Shown here piece by piece: positions 8,502-15,435 of a stretch of 64,000 bases of DNA. The first letter of the stretch is position 1. Every line of letters begins with the position of its first letter. The notes under the pieces were generated by a model. That model was not told the DNA's origin. It did no database searches and was given only the letters and a program-made list of their open reading frames with translations. This stretch comes from an uncultured Desulfovibrio sp. (GTDB taxonomy: Bacteria; Desulfobacterota; Desulfovibrionia; Desulfovibrionales; Desulfovibrionaceae), in assembly GCA_913060505.1 (NCBI GenBank), contig CAJXRQ010000011.1:21759-85758 (forward strand). Direction: 5' to 3'. A program made the position numbers and the translations under genes.

Positions 8502-9911
8502 TCAAGCGTTCCCGGAAATGTCGATGACTCGCATACTTTTCCAGACACCTTTCCTGAAACGCCACCAAAAAAGCGCTCCCAGAACCATGACATAGCTCAA
8601 AAGGCATATCCACGGGCCATGAATCCCCATATGCGTATAATTATACAGCAGACTCAAGGGGATAATCATTACGAGCAAGGCAGATCCACCCATGGTCCAC
8701 ATGATGAACGGAGTATCGCCGGCCGCCTTGAGGCCGCCCATATAAACGATGGCCACGGCATCCATCAGCGTGAACACTGCCACGTAACGCAACAGCACGG
8801 AGGCCAGATGCATAATCGGTGCGAATTGTGCATCGTTCATATTATGCGCTCGGAATAATTCGATAAGTGGTTCAGGCAGGAATATGAATATTCCCCCCAT
8901 GCAGCCCATATACAGGAGGACAAGATGCAATACGCTCTTGAGCGAATATTCAGCCCTTCTCGGATTACCGCTTCCCATGGACTGACCAACCATGACACTC
9001 ACGGCAATAGACATGCCAATGGCAGGCAAAAAAGCCAGCGTGTCAATGGAAACGGCCATGTTGGAGGCCGCCACCTCATAGCGGGTGAACTTGCCCACGA
9101 TAATTCCGAAAAACGAAATGGCGAACATGTCCAGAAAAAACTGGATTCCTCCGGGCAATCCGAACTTCATGAACCGGGAAAACAGGCTTGCATCAAAACG
9201 CCATCCGGAGAAGACATTGTACCGCTTGTTGTGGTTTGTTGTAAAAACAAGCAAAGCAAACAGCGCAGAGTTAACCGAATAGGATATGACAGTTGCAAGA
9301 GCAGCTCCCTTGATGCCCATTTCCGGGAAAATCCAGTAGCCGTTGATCATCATGTAATCCAAGGGGATATTCACCGCAGCAGCGAGGGTATTCACGATCA
9401 TGACCGGCTTGGTGATACCCCTTCCCGAATAGAAACAGGAAAGCGCCATGGCGATTAAACCGAATCCGCTGCCCAACGAGGCGGTCTTGAAGTACGCAAT
9501 TTCCATATCCCGTATTGCGGAATCGTGCCCGATAAGCCCGAAAAGCTCGCCGGACCAGACGCCAAGTGTCGCCATGATTGCTGCAGCGGGGAGGCAGAAG
9601 TAAAGCCCCTGCCAGAGCGCTGCGCCTACTCGTTCATGCCTTCCTGCCCCGGTATACTGGGCAATGAAAACGCTCACATATTCCACGGTCCCCAGGAACA
9701 GGGATTGAAACAGAAAATAGGTGATACTGGCCGGAAAAGCCGCAGCAATGGCATCCACAGAGTATTGACCGAGAAAAACTCGGTCCGTAAAGACCATAAT
9801 GGTGGCGGAAGTCATGCTGATAACCAGCGGCATGCCGATTTTCAGGGCTTCGCGATATCCTCCCGGCGATTTCCAACGATTTTTCAGTCTACGTAGTATT
9901 TGATGAGTCAT
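8502..9911 (-). CDS. MATE-family efflux transporter
   Basis: A 469-residue membrane protein with about 12 hydrophobic helices and the two-fold repeat of the MATE family (ALKIGMPLVISMTSATIMVF at the start of the first half, FMKFGLPGGIQFF at the start of the second). It should exchange Na+ or H+ for a cationic organic compound or drug. The ATG at 9911 is preceded by AGGAAGAG. It is the first gene of a MATE-larE-larB transcription unit. Whether it has any link to the nickel cofactor or to lactate/nickel export is not shown by the sequence. Confidence 0.85.
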   Translation of the reverse strand: MTHQILRRLKNRWKSPGGYREALKIGMPLVISMTSATIMVFTDRVFLGQYSVDAIAAAFPASITYFLFQSLFLGTVEYVSVFIAQYTGAGRHERVGAALWQGLYFCLPAAAIMATLGVWSGELFGLIGHDSAIRDMEIAYFKTASLGSGFGLIAMALSCFYSGRGITKPVMIVNTLAAAVNIPLDYMMINGYWIFPEMGIKGAALATVISYSVNSALFALLVFTTNHNKRYNVFSGWRFDASLFSRFMKFGLPGGIQFFLDMFAISFFGIIVGKFTRYEVAASNMAVSIDTLAFLPAIGMSIAVSVMVGQSMGSGNPRRAEYSLKSVLHLVLLYMGCMGGIFIFLPEPLIELFRAHNMNDAQFAPIMHLASVLLRYVAVFTLMDAVAIVYMGGLKAAGDTPFIMWTMGGSALLVMIIPLSLLYNYTHMGIHGPWICLLSYVMVLGALFWWRFRKGVWKSMRVIDISGNA

Positions 9912-9983
9912 TATACTCTTCCTGTTCAATATATGTATGGTTCGTAATTGTAGCCGGTAAGGAGGACTCCGGATTGTAAAATG

Positions 9984-10014
9984 AAAAAAGGCGGCCTCCT
10001 TCTCGGAAACCGCC
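9984..10014 (-). terminator. Rho-independent terminator, minus strand
   Basis: Read on the minus strand, GGCGGTTTCC (10014-10005) pairs with GGAGGCCGCC (9999-9990), with two G-U pairs, around a 5-base loop, and is followed by six T. It ends a minus-strand transcript, either the GT2 mRNA ending at 10211 or the candidate small RNA in between. Confidence 0.8.
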
Positions 10015-10150
10015 TCGTAAATTCTTGCATCATGATGAAATCATCGCATATGCGTCTCCACAGGACGGTTCACTCCCTTGGCTCGAGCCAAGTTAACGGA
10101 GTTGATACCAATCTTGGGGGAAATAAACATATCGATTACTCTTTTGTAAA
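9984..10150 (-). ncRNA. Candidate small RNA, or a 29-codon ORF, upstream of the MATE gene
   Basis: The 200 bp after the GT2 gene contain a TTTACA box (10150-10145), a 17-bp gap and a TTTATT box (10127-10122) on the minus strand. These are followed by a perfect 16-bp palindrome CTTGGCTCGAGCCAAG (10078-10093), further small inverted repeats, and a strong terminator at 10014-9984. A transcript of roughly 120-130 nt would result. Alternatively, an ATG at 10130 opens a 29-codon ORF (stop at 10041; it starts MFISPKIGIN) without a clear ribosome site. The two readings exclude each other if the promoter is real. A third possibility is a plain 3' leader of the GT2 mRNA. Confidence 0.3.
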
Positions 10151-10210
10151 AAAAATTTACACAGATTTCTATTGCGAGTTTCTACGCCAGCTTCAATTGC
10201 GTTGCAAGCC

Positions 10211-11197
10211 TTATTTTTCCGTGTCGTCACACGGACGAACCGTGCGCCCGTTTTTCAACAAATCGCGAACCACATAAGGGCGAGTGTTCATAACCGTATC
10301 CATGGTGTCCCCAAGGGCTTCCAGAATAAATCCTGTGGACATGAAGCCAACAGAGGCCATGTAAAAAAGGATGGCGCCAAAGAATGGTGGCCGGTTGCCC
10401 ATATGCTCGCCGAAAAAGACTTTTTCAAACAAAACCCAGGCCATCAGCAATGAAGCCAACAGGAACAGGGCCAGAGCAATACGACCGAACAGGTATACCG
10501 GGCGCTGCTTGAATGCGTTCTGAAACCAGAGCGTGACGATATCAAAAAGCACATCCACGGAGCGACCGATACCGTAATGGCTGCTTCCTGCAAAACGGGG
10601 CGGCGCGGAAGTCGGAACCTCGGTAACGCGTCCGCCCATGCGGTAGACCAGCGCGGGAATGATGCGGTGGTGGCCTTCACGCAAATGCAGCCCGCGAGCC
10701 AGCTCACCATCAAGGCAGGAAAGTCCGCCCATGTCATGCACTTCACATTTGCTGGCCTTGCGGATCATCCAGTTGGCAATACGGCTTGGGACCAGACGAA
10801 GCCATTTGGATTCGCTACGCTGTTGCCGCATGCCGGACACGAGGTCGTAGCCCCCGTCCTTTTTCATGGCTTCCACCAAAGAGGGTACTTCCTCAGGCTT
10901 GTGTTGCAGATCGCCGTCCATGATGACCACATAGCGTCCCCGGCTCTGCTGGATACCGGCATAAATGGCCGTGCACTGGCCGCGGTTACGGGATAGATTG
11001 ACGCCAACAAGGTTGGAATCGGACGCGGAAAGCTTGCACATAAGCTCCTGGGTACGGTCCGTGGACCCGTCATTGACCAGAATTATTTCATGGCTGTACC
11101 CTGCCCCGACCAGAGTTGTGCTGATACGGCGGTGAAATTCCTCAATGCACAATTCCTCGTTGTGCATAGGGGTCACGATGCTGACTTCGATATCCAT
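10211..11197 (-). CDS. GT2 polyprenyl-phosphate glycosyltransferase (GtrB/ArnC/FlmF-like)
   Basis: A 328-residue protein with an N-terminal GT-A domain (VSIVTPMHNEE, LVNDGSTDRT, DGDLQHKP as the metal-binding acidic motif) and two C-terminal membrane helices at about 240-260 and 275-300. This is the layout of enzymes that move a sugar from UDP-sugar to undecaprenyl phosphate. The neighbour on the same strand is a YdjC deacetylase, and a GT39 transferase lies across the divergent promoter. That set matches FlmF2-NaxD-FlmK of Francisella, which adds galactosamine to lipid A. The actual sugar is inferred. Confidence 0.8.
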   Translation of the reverse strand: MDIEVSIVTPMHNEELCIEEFHRRISTTLVGAGYSHEIILVNDGSTDRTQELMCKLSASDSNLVGVNLSRNRGQCTAIYAGIQQSRGRYVVIMDGDLQHKPEEVPSLVEAMKKDGGYDLVSGMRQQRSESKWLRLVPSRIANWMIRKASKCEVHDMGGLSCLDGELARGLHLREGHHRIIPALVYRMGGRVTEVPTSAPPRFAGSSHYGIGRSVDVLFDIVTLWFQNAFKQRPVYLFGRIALALFLLASLLMAWVLFEKVFFGEHMGNRPPFFGAILFYMASVGFMSTGFILEALGDTMDTVMNTRPYVVRDLLKNGRTVRPCDDTEK

Positions 11198-11235
11198 ATA
11201 CCTTAAATCCTTGTAATTGTCCCGTACAGCCTGTC

Positions 11236-12090
11236 TCAGGCACGGGGCTTGATGTCGCCGTAGCTAACAATCTCGGCACCCAACTCGCGAAAAACATCGG
11301 CCCAGTCCGTGCGGCACAAGGCGTCATATTCGTCTCGCCATTGCGCTTCCACACGCATGGGACCGAATTCAACGGGCAAGGGACCGTCTCCGGGTTCAGG
11401 CAAGCCCGGATGGCAGCAAATTTCCACCACGGTATTTTTTCCGGTCAGGCCATGGCGGGTCATATACTCCAGAAAAGATTGTGGCAACAAGTCCGATCCC
11501 TGATCCGCAATACCCCAGAGCGAATCGGGCCAGTCCACATTTTGCGGCTTTTTTTGCAGCAGTGAACACAGATTCAGGAACTTGACCCGCACCCCGCCCT
11601 TGTCCAGCCGGGAAAATTCGGAACATTCGCGAGGCCTGCGCACCCATTTTACCGAATGGCGCGCGGCGAGCCTGCCGACGACTCGCATGATCGTGGGCCA
11701 CGCATGTATATGCTTTTCGCTGTCAAAGTGCGTCAAATTGATGCCGAGATCCCTGAGCCGCCCAATCTGGGCGTCCAGCTCGGCTTCCACTTGAGAGTGG
11801 TCCAACCTTCCGGTCACATAACGACCAAAAAGCGCCTTGTAATCTCCCAAAAAGAACCCATTGCGCCCCACCAGTGTCGTGACCCTGTCAGCAGGCAAGA
11901 CAGGCTTGCCGCGCAAGAGGTTCAGGTGCGCGCCCAAGCCAACACCGGCCATGCGCGCCGCCTCCTGCACGTCCGGCCCGTTTGCCAGCACTGTCGTGGA
12001 GGAAACCATGCCGCGTCCAGATAAATCCAGCACGGCGCGGCGCACCGCCGGATGCAGCCCCGAATCGTCTACATTGATGACCACTTTCAT
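11236..12090 (-). CDS. YdjC/ChbG-family carbohydrate deacetylase (NaxD-like)
   Basis: A 284-residue protein starting KVVINVDDSGLH, with D8/D9, H55 in GAHLNL and a HFDSEKHIHAWP block (residues 121-131) that supply the metal and catalytic residues of the YdjC family. These enzymes remove acetyl from N-acetylated sugars. One member, NaxD, deacetylates undecaprenyl-phosphate N-acetylgalactosamine before its transfer to lipid A. Position next to a GT2 polyprenyl-phosphate sugar synthase and opposite a GT39 transferase supports that role (inference). The alternative is a chitooligosaccharide or hopanoid deacetylase; no genes for those pathways are near. Confidence 0.8.
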   Translation of the reverse strand: MKVVINVDDSGLHPAVRRAVLDLSGRGMVSSTTVLANGPDVQEAARMAGVGLGAHLNLLRGKPVLPADRVTTLVGRNGFFLGDYKALFGRYVTGRLDHSQVEAELDAQIGRLRDLGINLTHFDSEKHIHAWPTIMRVVGRLAARHSVKWVRRPRECSEFSRLDKGGVRVKFLNLCSLLQKKPQNVDWPDSLWGIADQGSDLLPQSFLEYMTRHGLTGKNTVVEICCHPGLPEPGDGPLPVEFGPMRVEAQWRDEYDALCRTDWADVFRELGAEIVSYGDIKPRA

Positions 12091-12146
12091 GCGCGCAACC
12101 TACCTCTTCCTTACTCCGCCGTAAACCTTTGCCATTCCAATACATG

Positions 12147-12193
12147 TTGACCCCATATACATAGCCTGCTATCTATCAAATAGAGCATACTAT
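12147..12193. promoter_or_regulatory. Divergent promoter region with MarR-type palindromes
   Basis: The 120 bp between the deacetylase and marR hold a TTGACC box (12147-12152). Three overlapping ATAG/CTAT palindromes follow: ATAGC-ct-GCTAT (12161-12172, perfect), TCTAT-caa-ATAGA (12172-12184, perfect) and ATAG-6-CTAT (12180-12193). A weak -10, TATCTA, lies 17 bp after the TTGACC box. The adjoining MarR protein is the obvious candidate to bind here and control both arms. Confidence 0.5.
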
Positions 12194-12210
12194 TTAAAAA
12201 GGATTTTTTA

Positions 12211-12693
12211 ATGGCATTTCAATCAGATAATCATATTTATGATGTTCTGGTAAAATTTGAGAGAGATGTACGCAAAGCACTGTCTGCCCGCCTTGATCCG
12301 TACGGCGTTCGCCCCGGCCAGATTCCGGTATTGCTGGCCTTGTACCCGGACAAACGCCTGAACCAGAAGCAGCTGGTTGAAAAAATTGCTGTGGAGCAGC
12401 CGACTCTTGCCAACACGCTGCGGCGCATGGAGAGAGATGCGCTTATCTCTGCGCAACGCCAGGAACAGGACCGTCGTACAGTACTCTACGCACTTACGGC
12501 TTCCGGACAGCAAGCCCATGATGTAGCGTATGCAGCCAAAGAAGATGTGCGCCTTCTTTGTGAACAAGGGCTGACAATCACAGACCTTCGATATTTCCGC
12601 AAAATACTTTCACAAATGTCACACCATGTTGCCAATGACCTGAATGATCCGGCATTGTTTCTCGCAGACGTTGTGGATAATCCGGGCGAATGA
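12211..12693 (+). CDS. MarR-family transcriptional regulator
   Basis: A 160-residue winged-helix protein with the MarR layout: N-terminal dimer helix, then LNQKQLVEKIAVEQPTLANTL as the recognition HTH (about residues 50-70) and RQEQDRRTVLYALT as the wing. AAGGA precedes the ATG. It is divergent from the deacetylase and GT2 genes and 58 bp upstream of the GT39 gene on its own strand, with ATAG/CTAT palindromes in its promoter. It therefore probably represses the sugar-modification genes; the inducer is unknown. Confidence 0.85.
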   Translation: MAFQSDNHIYDVLVKFERDVRKALSARLDPYGVRPGQIPVLLALYPDKRLNQKQLVEKIAVEQPTLANTLRRMERDALISAQRQEQDRRTVLYALTASGQQAHDVAYAAKEDVRLLCEQGLTITDLRYFRKILSQMSHHVANDLNDPALFLADVVDNPGE

Positions 12694-12751
12694 TTATGCC
12701 AACTGGACAGGCACAACGGCTTCGGCTAGTAAAACCACGTCCGGAGACACA

Positions 12752-14365
12752 ATGAAAAATATACGTACCTCTCTTAATACATACCCCGGCCTGTGGGCCC
12801 TGGCTTTGGTGGTCATCCCCTTTTTGCTGCGCGTTCTGTTCGTTGCTTCAGGACAGCTCAACCTTGTTCAGGATGAAGCCCAGTACTGGGATTGGACCCG
12901 TCATCTTCAGCTGACCTATTATTCAAAAGGCCCCCTTATCGCACTGATCATCGCCTTTTGGACCAAGCTGTTTGGTAATACTGAGTTAGGAGTCCGATTC
13001 GGCTCGATTATCGGCATGGCCCTGACACAGGGCATGATTTATCTTTTCCTTGCACGTTCATGGAAACGGCCCGACATCGGCCTTTGGACGCTGGCTATCA
13101 TGAACACCATGCCCTTGTTCATGGGACTGGGCATCCTCATGACCACGGACAACAGTTTCGTATTCTGTTGGGCTGGTGCTGTTTTTTGTCTCTACATGGG
13201 AAGCCGGCCAGCCAAAAACCTGCCGGAATCCATGACAACGGCGCCAATACTCCCGTTTTTCTTTGTGGCTCTCTTCCTCGGCGTGGGTATTCTGGCCAAA
13301 TATACCATGCTCGGATTTATCGGGCTTTCTGTTATATATGGAGCCGGTTTGGCGTATAAACGCCTGCTTCCGCAACGTTTTTGGCGCTATCTGGCCATTT
13401 CCCTTATTGCAGGCTTGATCCTTGGCTTTTTGCCTACTTTTATCTGGAATATCCAAAACGAATTTGTGGGCTACAAACACGTCCTCTACCTCATAGGGGT
13501 AAGTGGCAAACAATCCCACACTTTCATCAAGTTCACCCGGGTGCCTGACCATTTGGCAGCACAATTCGGGCTGGCAACTCCCTGGTGGATGATTTTCATG
13601 CTGGTTGGCGGCGTTACCGCCATGATCAAGTATTTTACGAACGTTCTGGTTAACCCGTTTGAGGATCGCCCCCGCATGGATCAACGACAAGCCTTGTTGT
13701 TGTCCGTTTTCTTTTGGCCTGTATGGGGCTTTTTTCTGCTCTGGAGTTTTCACGCCAAAATCATGCCCAACTGGACTACGGTCAGTTATGTCACCGGCGC
13801 AGTCTTGGCGGCCTATGCGATCAACGGATTTAGCCGTAAGGCCCAGCAAAAGGGCAAGCTGCTGATAAACACCGTTCTTGGATTGTCCTTTTTCATTTTC
13901 CTGCTGGCTCATACGGCTCACCTTCTGCCTATCCCTGCCCAGTACAACATCACCAACAGACTCAAAGGCTGGGCGGAACTGGGCCAAACCGTTGAGAAAC
14001 TCCGTACTACCGAGTTCAAAGATCCCAACAAGGTCTTTGTATTCTCCGAACTGTATGACATGACCGCTGAGCTGGCTTTCTATGTTCCCGGTCAGCCGCG
14101 AACATACTGCGCATGGGTTCACGACAGGCGAATGAACCAATACGACCTCTGGCCCGGTCCACAGGACAAAATCGGTTGGGACGCCATTCTGGTCCGCAAA
14201 CACTACGACCCGCACCCCTATTCGCTGCTGATCGACATGTTTGATTCCGTCAGCAAACCCATTCGACTGAAAACAACCTATAACGGCCAACCAGCCCGAG
14301 AGTTCACCCTGTTTATTTGCAAAGGGTACAACGGCAAATGGCCTTCCGAGGTGGGATCCTTCTAA
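12752..14365 (+). CDS. GT39/ArnT-like glycosyltransferase
   Basis: A 537-residue membrane protein of the PMT_2/ArnT group. It has about 11 to 12 hydrophobic helices, the acidic DEAQYWDWTRHL motif in the first periplasmic loop (the catalytic Asp-Glu of GT39), KGPL just after it, and a soluble C-terminal domain. Such enzymes transfer a sugar from undecaprenyl phosphate to lipid A or a protein in the periplasm. With the divergent GT2 and YdjC genes it completes a synthase-deacetylase-transferase set. GGAGACACA precedes the ATG at 12752; an upstream frame from 12644 overlaps marR and is not convincing. Confidence 0.8.
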   Translation: MKNIRTSLNTYPGLWALALVVIPFLLRVLFVASGQLNLVQDEAQYWDWTRHLQLTYYSKGPLIALIIAFWTKLFGNTELGVRFGSIIGMALTQGMIYLFLARSWKRPDIGLWTLAIMNTMPLFMGLGILMTTDNSFVFCWAGAVFCLYMGSRPAKNLPESMTTAPILPFFFVALFLGVGILAKYTMLGFIGLSVIYGAGLAYKRLLPQRFWRYLAISLIAGLILGFLPTFIWNIQNEFVGYKHVLYLIGVSGKQSHTFIKFTRVPDHLAAQFGLATPWWMIFMLVGGVTAMIKYFTNVLVNPFEDRPRMDQRQALLLSVFFWPVWGFFLLWSFHAKIMPNWTTVSYVTGAVLAAYAINGFSRKAQQKGKLLINTVLGLSFFIFLLAHTAHLLPIPAQYNITNRLKGWAELGQTVEKLRTTEFKDPNKVFVFSELYDMTAELAFYVPGQPRTYCAWVHDRRMNQYDLWPGPQDKIGWDAILVRKHYDPHPYSLLIDMFDSVSKPIRLKTTYNGQPAREFTLFICKGYNGKWPSEVGSF

Positions 14366-14392
14366 AAAAAATTTTCCGCAAACAGCAGAAAA

Positions 14393-14465
14393 ACAACGCC
14401 GCCTACAATAAACCCCTGTTTCCGTAGGAATTAGATTTTTTCTAGACTTTGTGGTGCGGCGTTGT
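14393..14465. repeat. 73-bp element with 10-bp terminal inverted repeats and inner hairpins
   Basis: ACAACGCCGC (14393-14402) and GCGGCGTTGT (14456-14465) are perfect inverted repeats. Inside lie CCTAC...GTAGG and TTAGA...TCTAG pairs, so the RNA could fold as a multi-branched structure. The element lies between the GT39 stop and the promoter of the HTH gene. It could be a terminator, a structured leader or a small mobile-element remnant. Confidence 0.5.
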
Positions 14466-14471
14466 ACTTTG

Positions 14472-14504
14472 TTGACAATTATTGACAGACTATGACAATA
14501 ATTG
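14472..14504 (+). promoter_or_regulatory. Promoter with 9-bp operator-like inverted repeat
   Basis: Two TTGACA boxes (14472-14477 and 14482-14487) overlap a perfect inverted repeat, CAATTATTG (14476-14484) and CAATAATTG (14496-14504), with an 11-bp spacer. AATAAT at 14497-14502 could be the -10. A site overlapping the -35 and -10 boxes is what a repressor would use; the HTH product just downstream is a candidate. Confidence 0.5.
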
Positions 14505-14521
14505 CCGCGTATACGAAAATA

Positions 14522-14782
14522 ATGAACAGTGCGGCCATGAACGATAGCCTGACTCCTGTCCTTCTCACGGTCAAAGAAGTGGCCTCTGCGCTTCGGGTGC
14601 ATTACAGAACTGCATACCGAATGGTCACTTCCGGCGAGCTAAAGGCCATCAAAATCGGAAAACAATGGCGCGTTCCACAATCCGCACTGCTTGAATTCAT
14701 TGAAGATGGATGGAAAGAGGTCCAAAAATCCAAAAAACGGATGCACTCCGGACCCAAACAGCTTAAACTCCCGCTGGAGTAA
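14522..14782 (+). CDS. Excisionase-like/MerR-type HTH DNA-binding protein
   Basis: About 86 residues with LLTVKEVASALRVHYRTAYRMVTSGELKAIKIGKQWRVPQSALLEFI, described here as an HTH_17 (excisionase/BldC-like) winged helix covering nearly the whole protein, then a lysine-rich tail. Such proteins bind DNA either as recombination directionality factors or as small regulators. No integrase is present, so a regulator is more likely. Starts at 14522 or 14537 are both possible, and neither has a strong ribosome site; an ATG at 14492 lies inside the promoter repeat. The next gene begins 11 bp after the stop and is probably co-transcribed. Confidence 0.7.
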   Translation: MNSAAMNDSLTPVLLTVKEVASALRVHYRTAYRMVTSGELKAIKIGKQWRVPQSALLEFIEDGWKEVQKSKKRMHSGPKQLKLPLE

Positions 14783-14792
14783 GGAGCACACC

Positions 14793-15185
14793 ATGAAAAT
14801 GACTAAAAATGCAGGCTGCGATTCCGAACGGAACGTTTCTTTGGCTAATGATTTTGGCGAGGATATTTCCTTTACCGGCCACCTTGTTGGCGAAGAAATG
14901 TATTTCAACGACGATACGGGCATGCTGACCATGGAAAAACTGTTCAAGAACAACGAACAGGCCATGGCCTACAGCATAATTTCCGCCATCGGGCATGCCC
15001 GCGAACGTCGTAGCTATTCCGTGGTTCCCGGTAAAGAAACCAGCCGTGTGGATAACGGAACCCTGCAACTCGATCTTGATACGGATATGCTTTTCGAGCT
15101 TTTGACCCTGGCTATTGAGTCCGAGCAGAACAGTAATTCCACTGTTTATGAACATGTCCGCCGGAAATTGGCTGCCAACGAATAA
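14793..15185 (+). CDS. Protein of unknown function paired with the HTH gene
   Basis: A 130-residue acidic, soluble protein without signal peptide, membrane helix or a motif I recognise. AAGGAG eleven bases before the ATG supports the start. It follows the excisionase-like gene by 11 bp, and a strong terminator ends the pair, so the two form a two-gene operon. The N-terminal 35 residues look disordered and acidic; residues 45-125 are predicted largely helical by eye. No function is proposed. Confidence 0.65.
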   Translation: MKMTKNAGCDSERNVSLANDFGEDISFTGHLVGEEMYFNDDTGMLTMEKLFKNNEQAMAYSIISAIGHARERRSYSVVPGKETSRVDNGTLQLDLDTDMLFELLTLAIESEQNSNSTVYEHVRRKLAANE

Positions 15186-15210
15186 CTACAAAATCATCCT
15201 GCATTGTATC

Positions 15211-15237
15211 AGAGAGCCATAAGGCTCTCTTTTTTTT
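15211..15237 (+). terminator. Rho-independent terminator of the HTH/unknown operon
   Basis: AGAGAGCC-ATAA-GGCTCTCT (15211-15230) followed directly by seven more T. A perfect 8-bp stem with a tetraloop. Confidence 0.9.
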
Positions 15238-15341
15238 GCTTTTCCTAATACTCTTTGCATGCATAAGCACAATCGTCTGCAACAAACTTTATTCATTTGC
15301 GCCAGTCATACCTCTCAGGCTCCCTCCCTGTTGCCTTGCAC

Positions 15342-15380
15342 AAAAAAAAGGTGCCCGGACCATGTTTCTATCCCGGCACC
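15342..15380 (-). terminator. Terminator of pfk (minus strand)
   Basis: On the minus strand GGTGCCGG (15380-15373) pairs with CCGGGCACC (one bulged base) and is followed by eight T. It lies about 55 bp beyond the pfk stop at 15436. Confidence 0.8.
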
Positions 15381-15435
15381 ATACAGAAAAGCCATCATGA
15401 CTTGGGGTGGGAGAACTCATCCCGGCCACGACCTT

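Noticed and set aside
9981..10277. 98-residue plus-strand frame
   Set aside because: Overlaps the GT2 gene end and the minus-strand terminator; low-quality start and no motif.
13058..14602. 514-residue minus-strand frame opposite the GT39 gene
   Set aside because: The GT39 frame has membrane helices and family motifs; the antisense frame is hydrophilic and meaningless.
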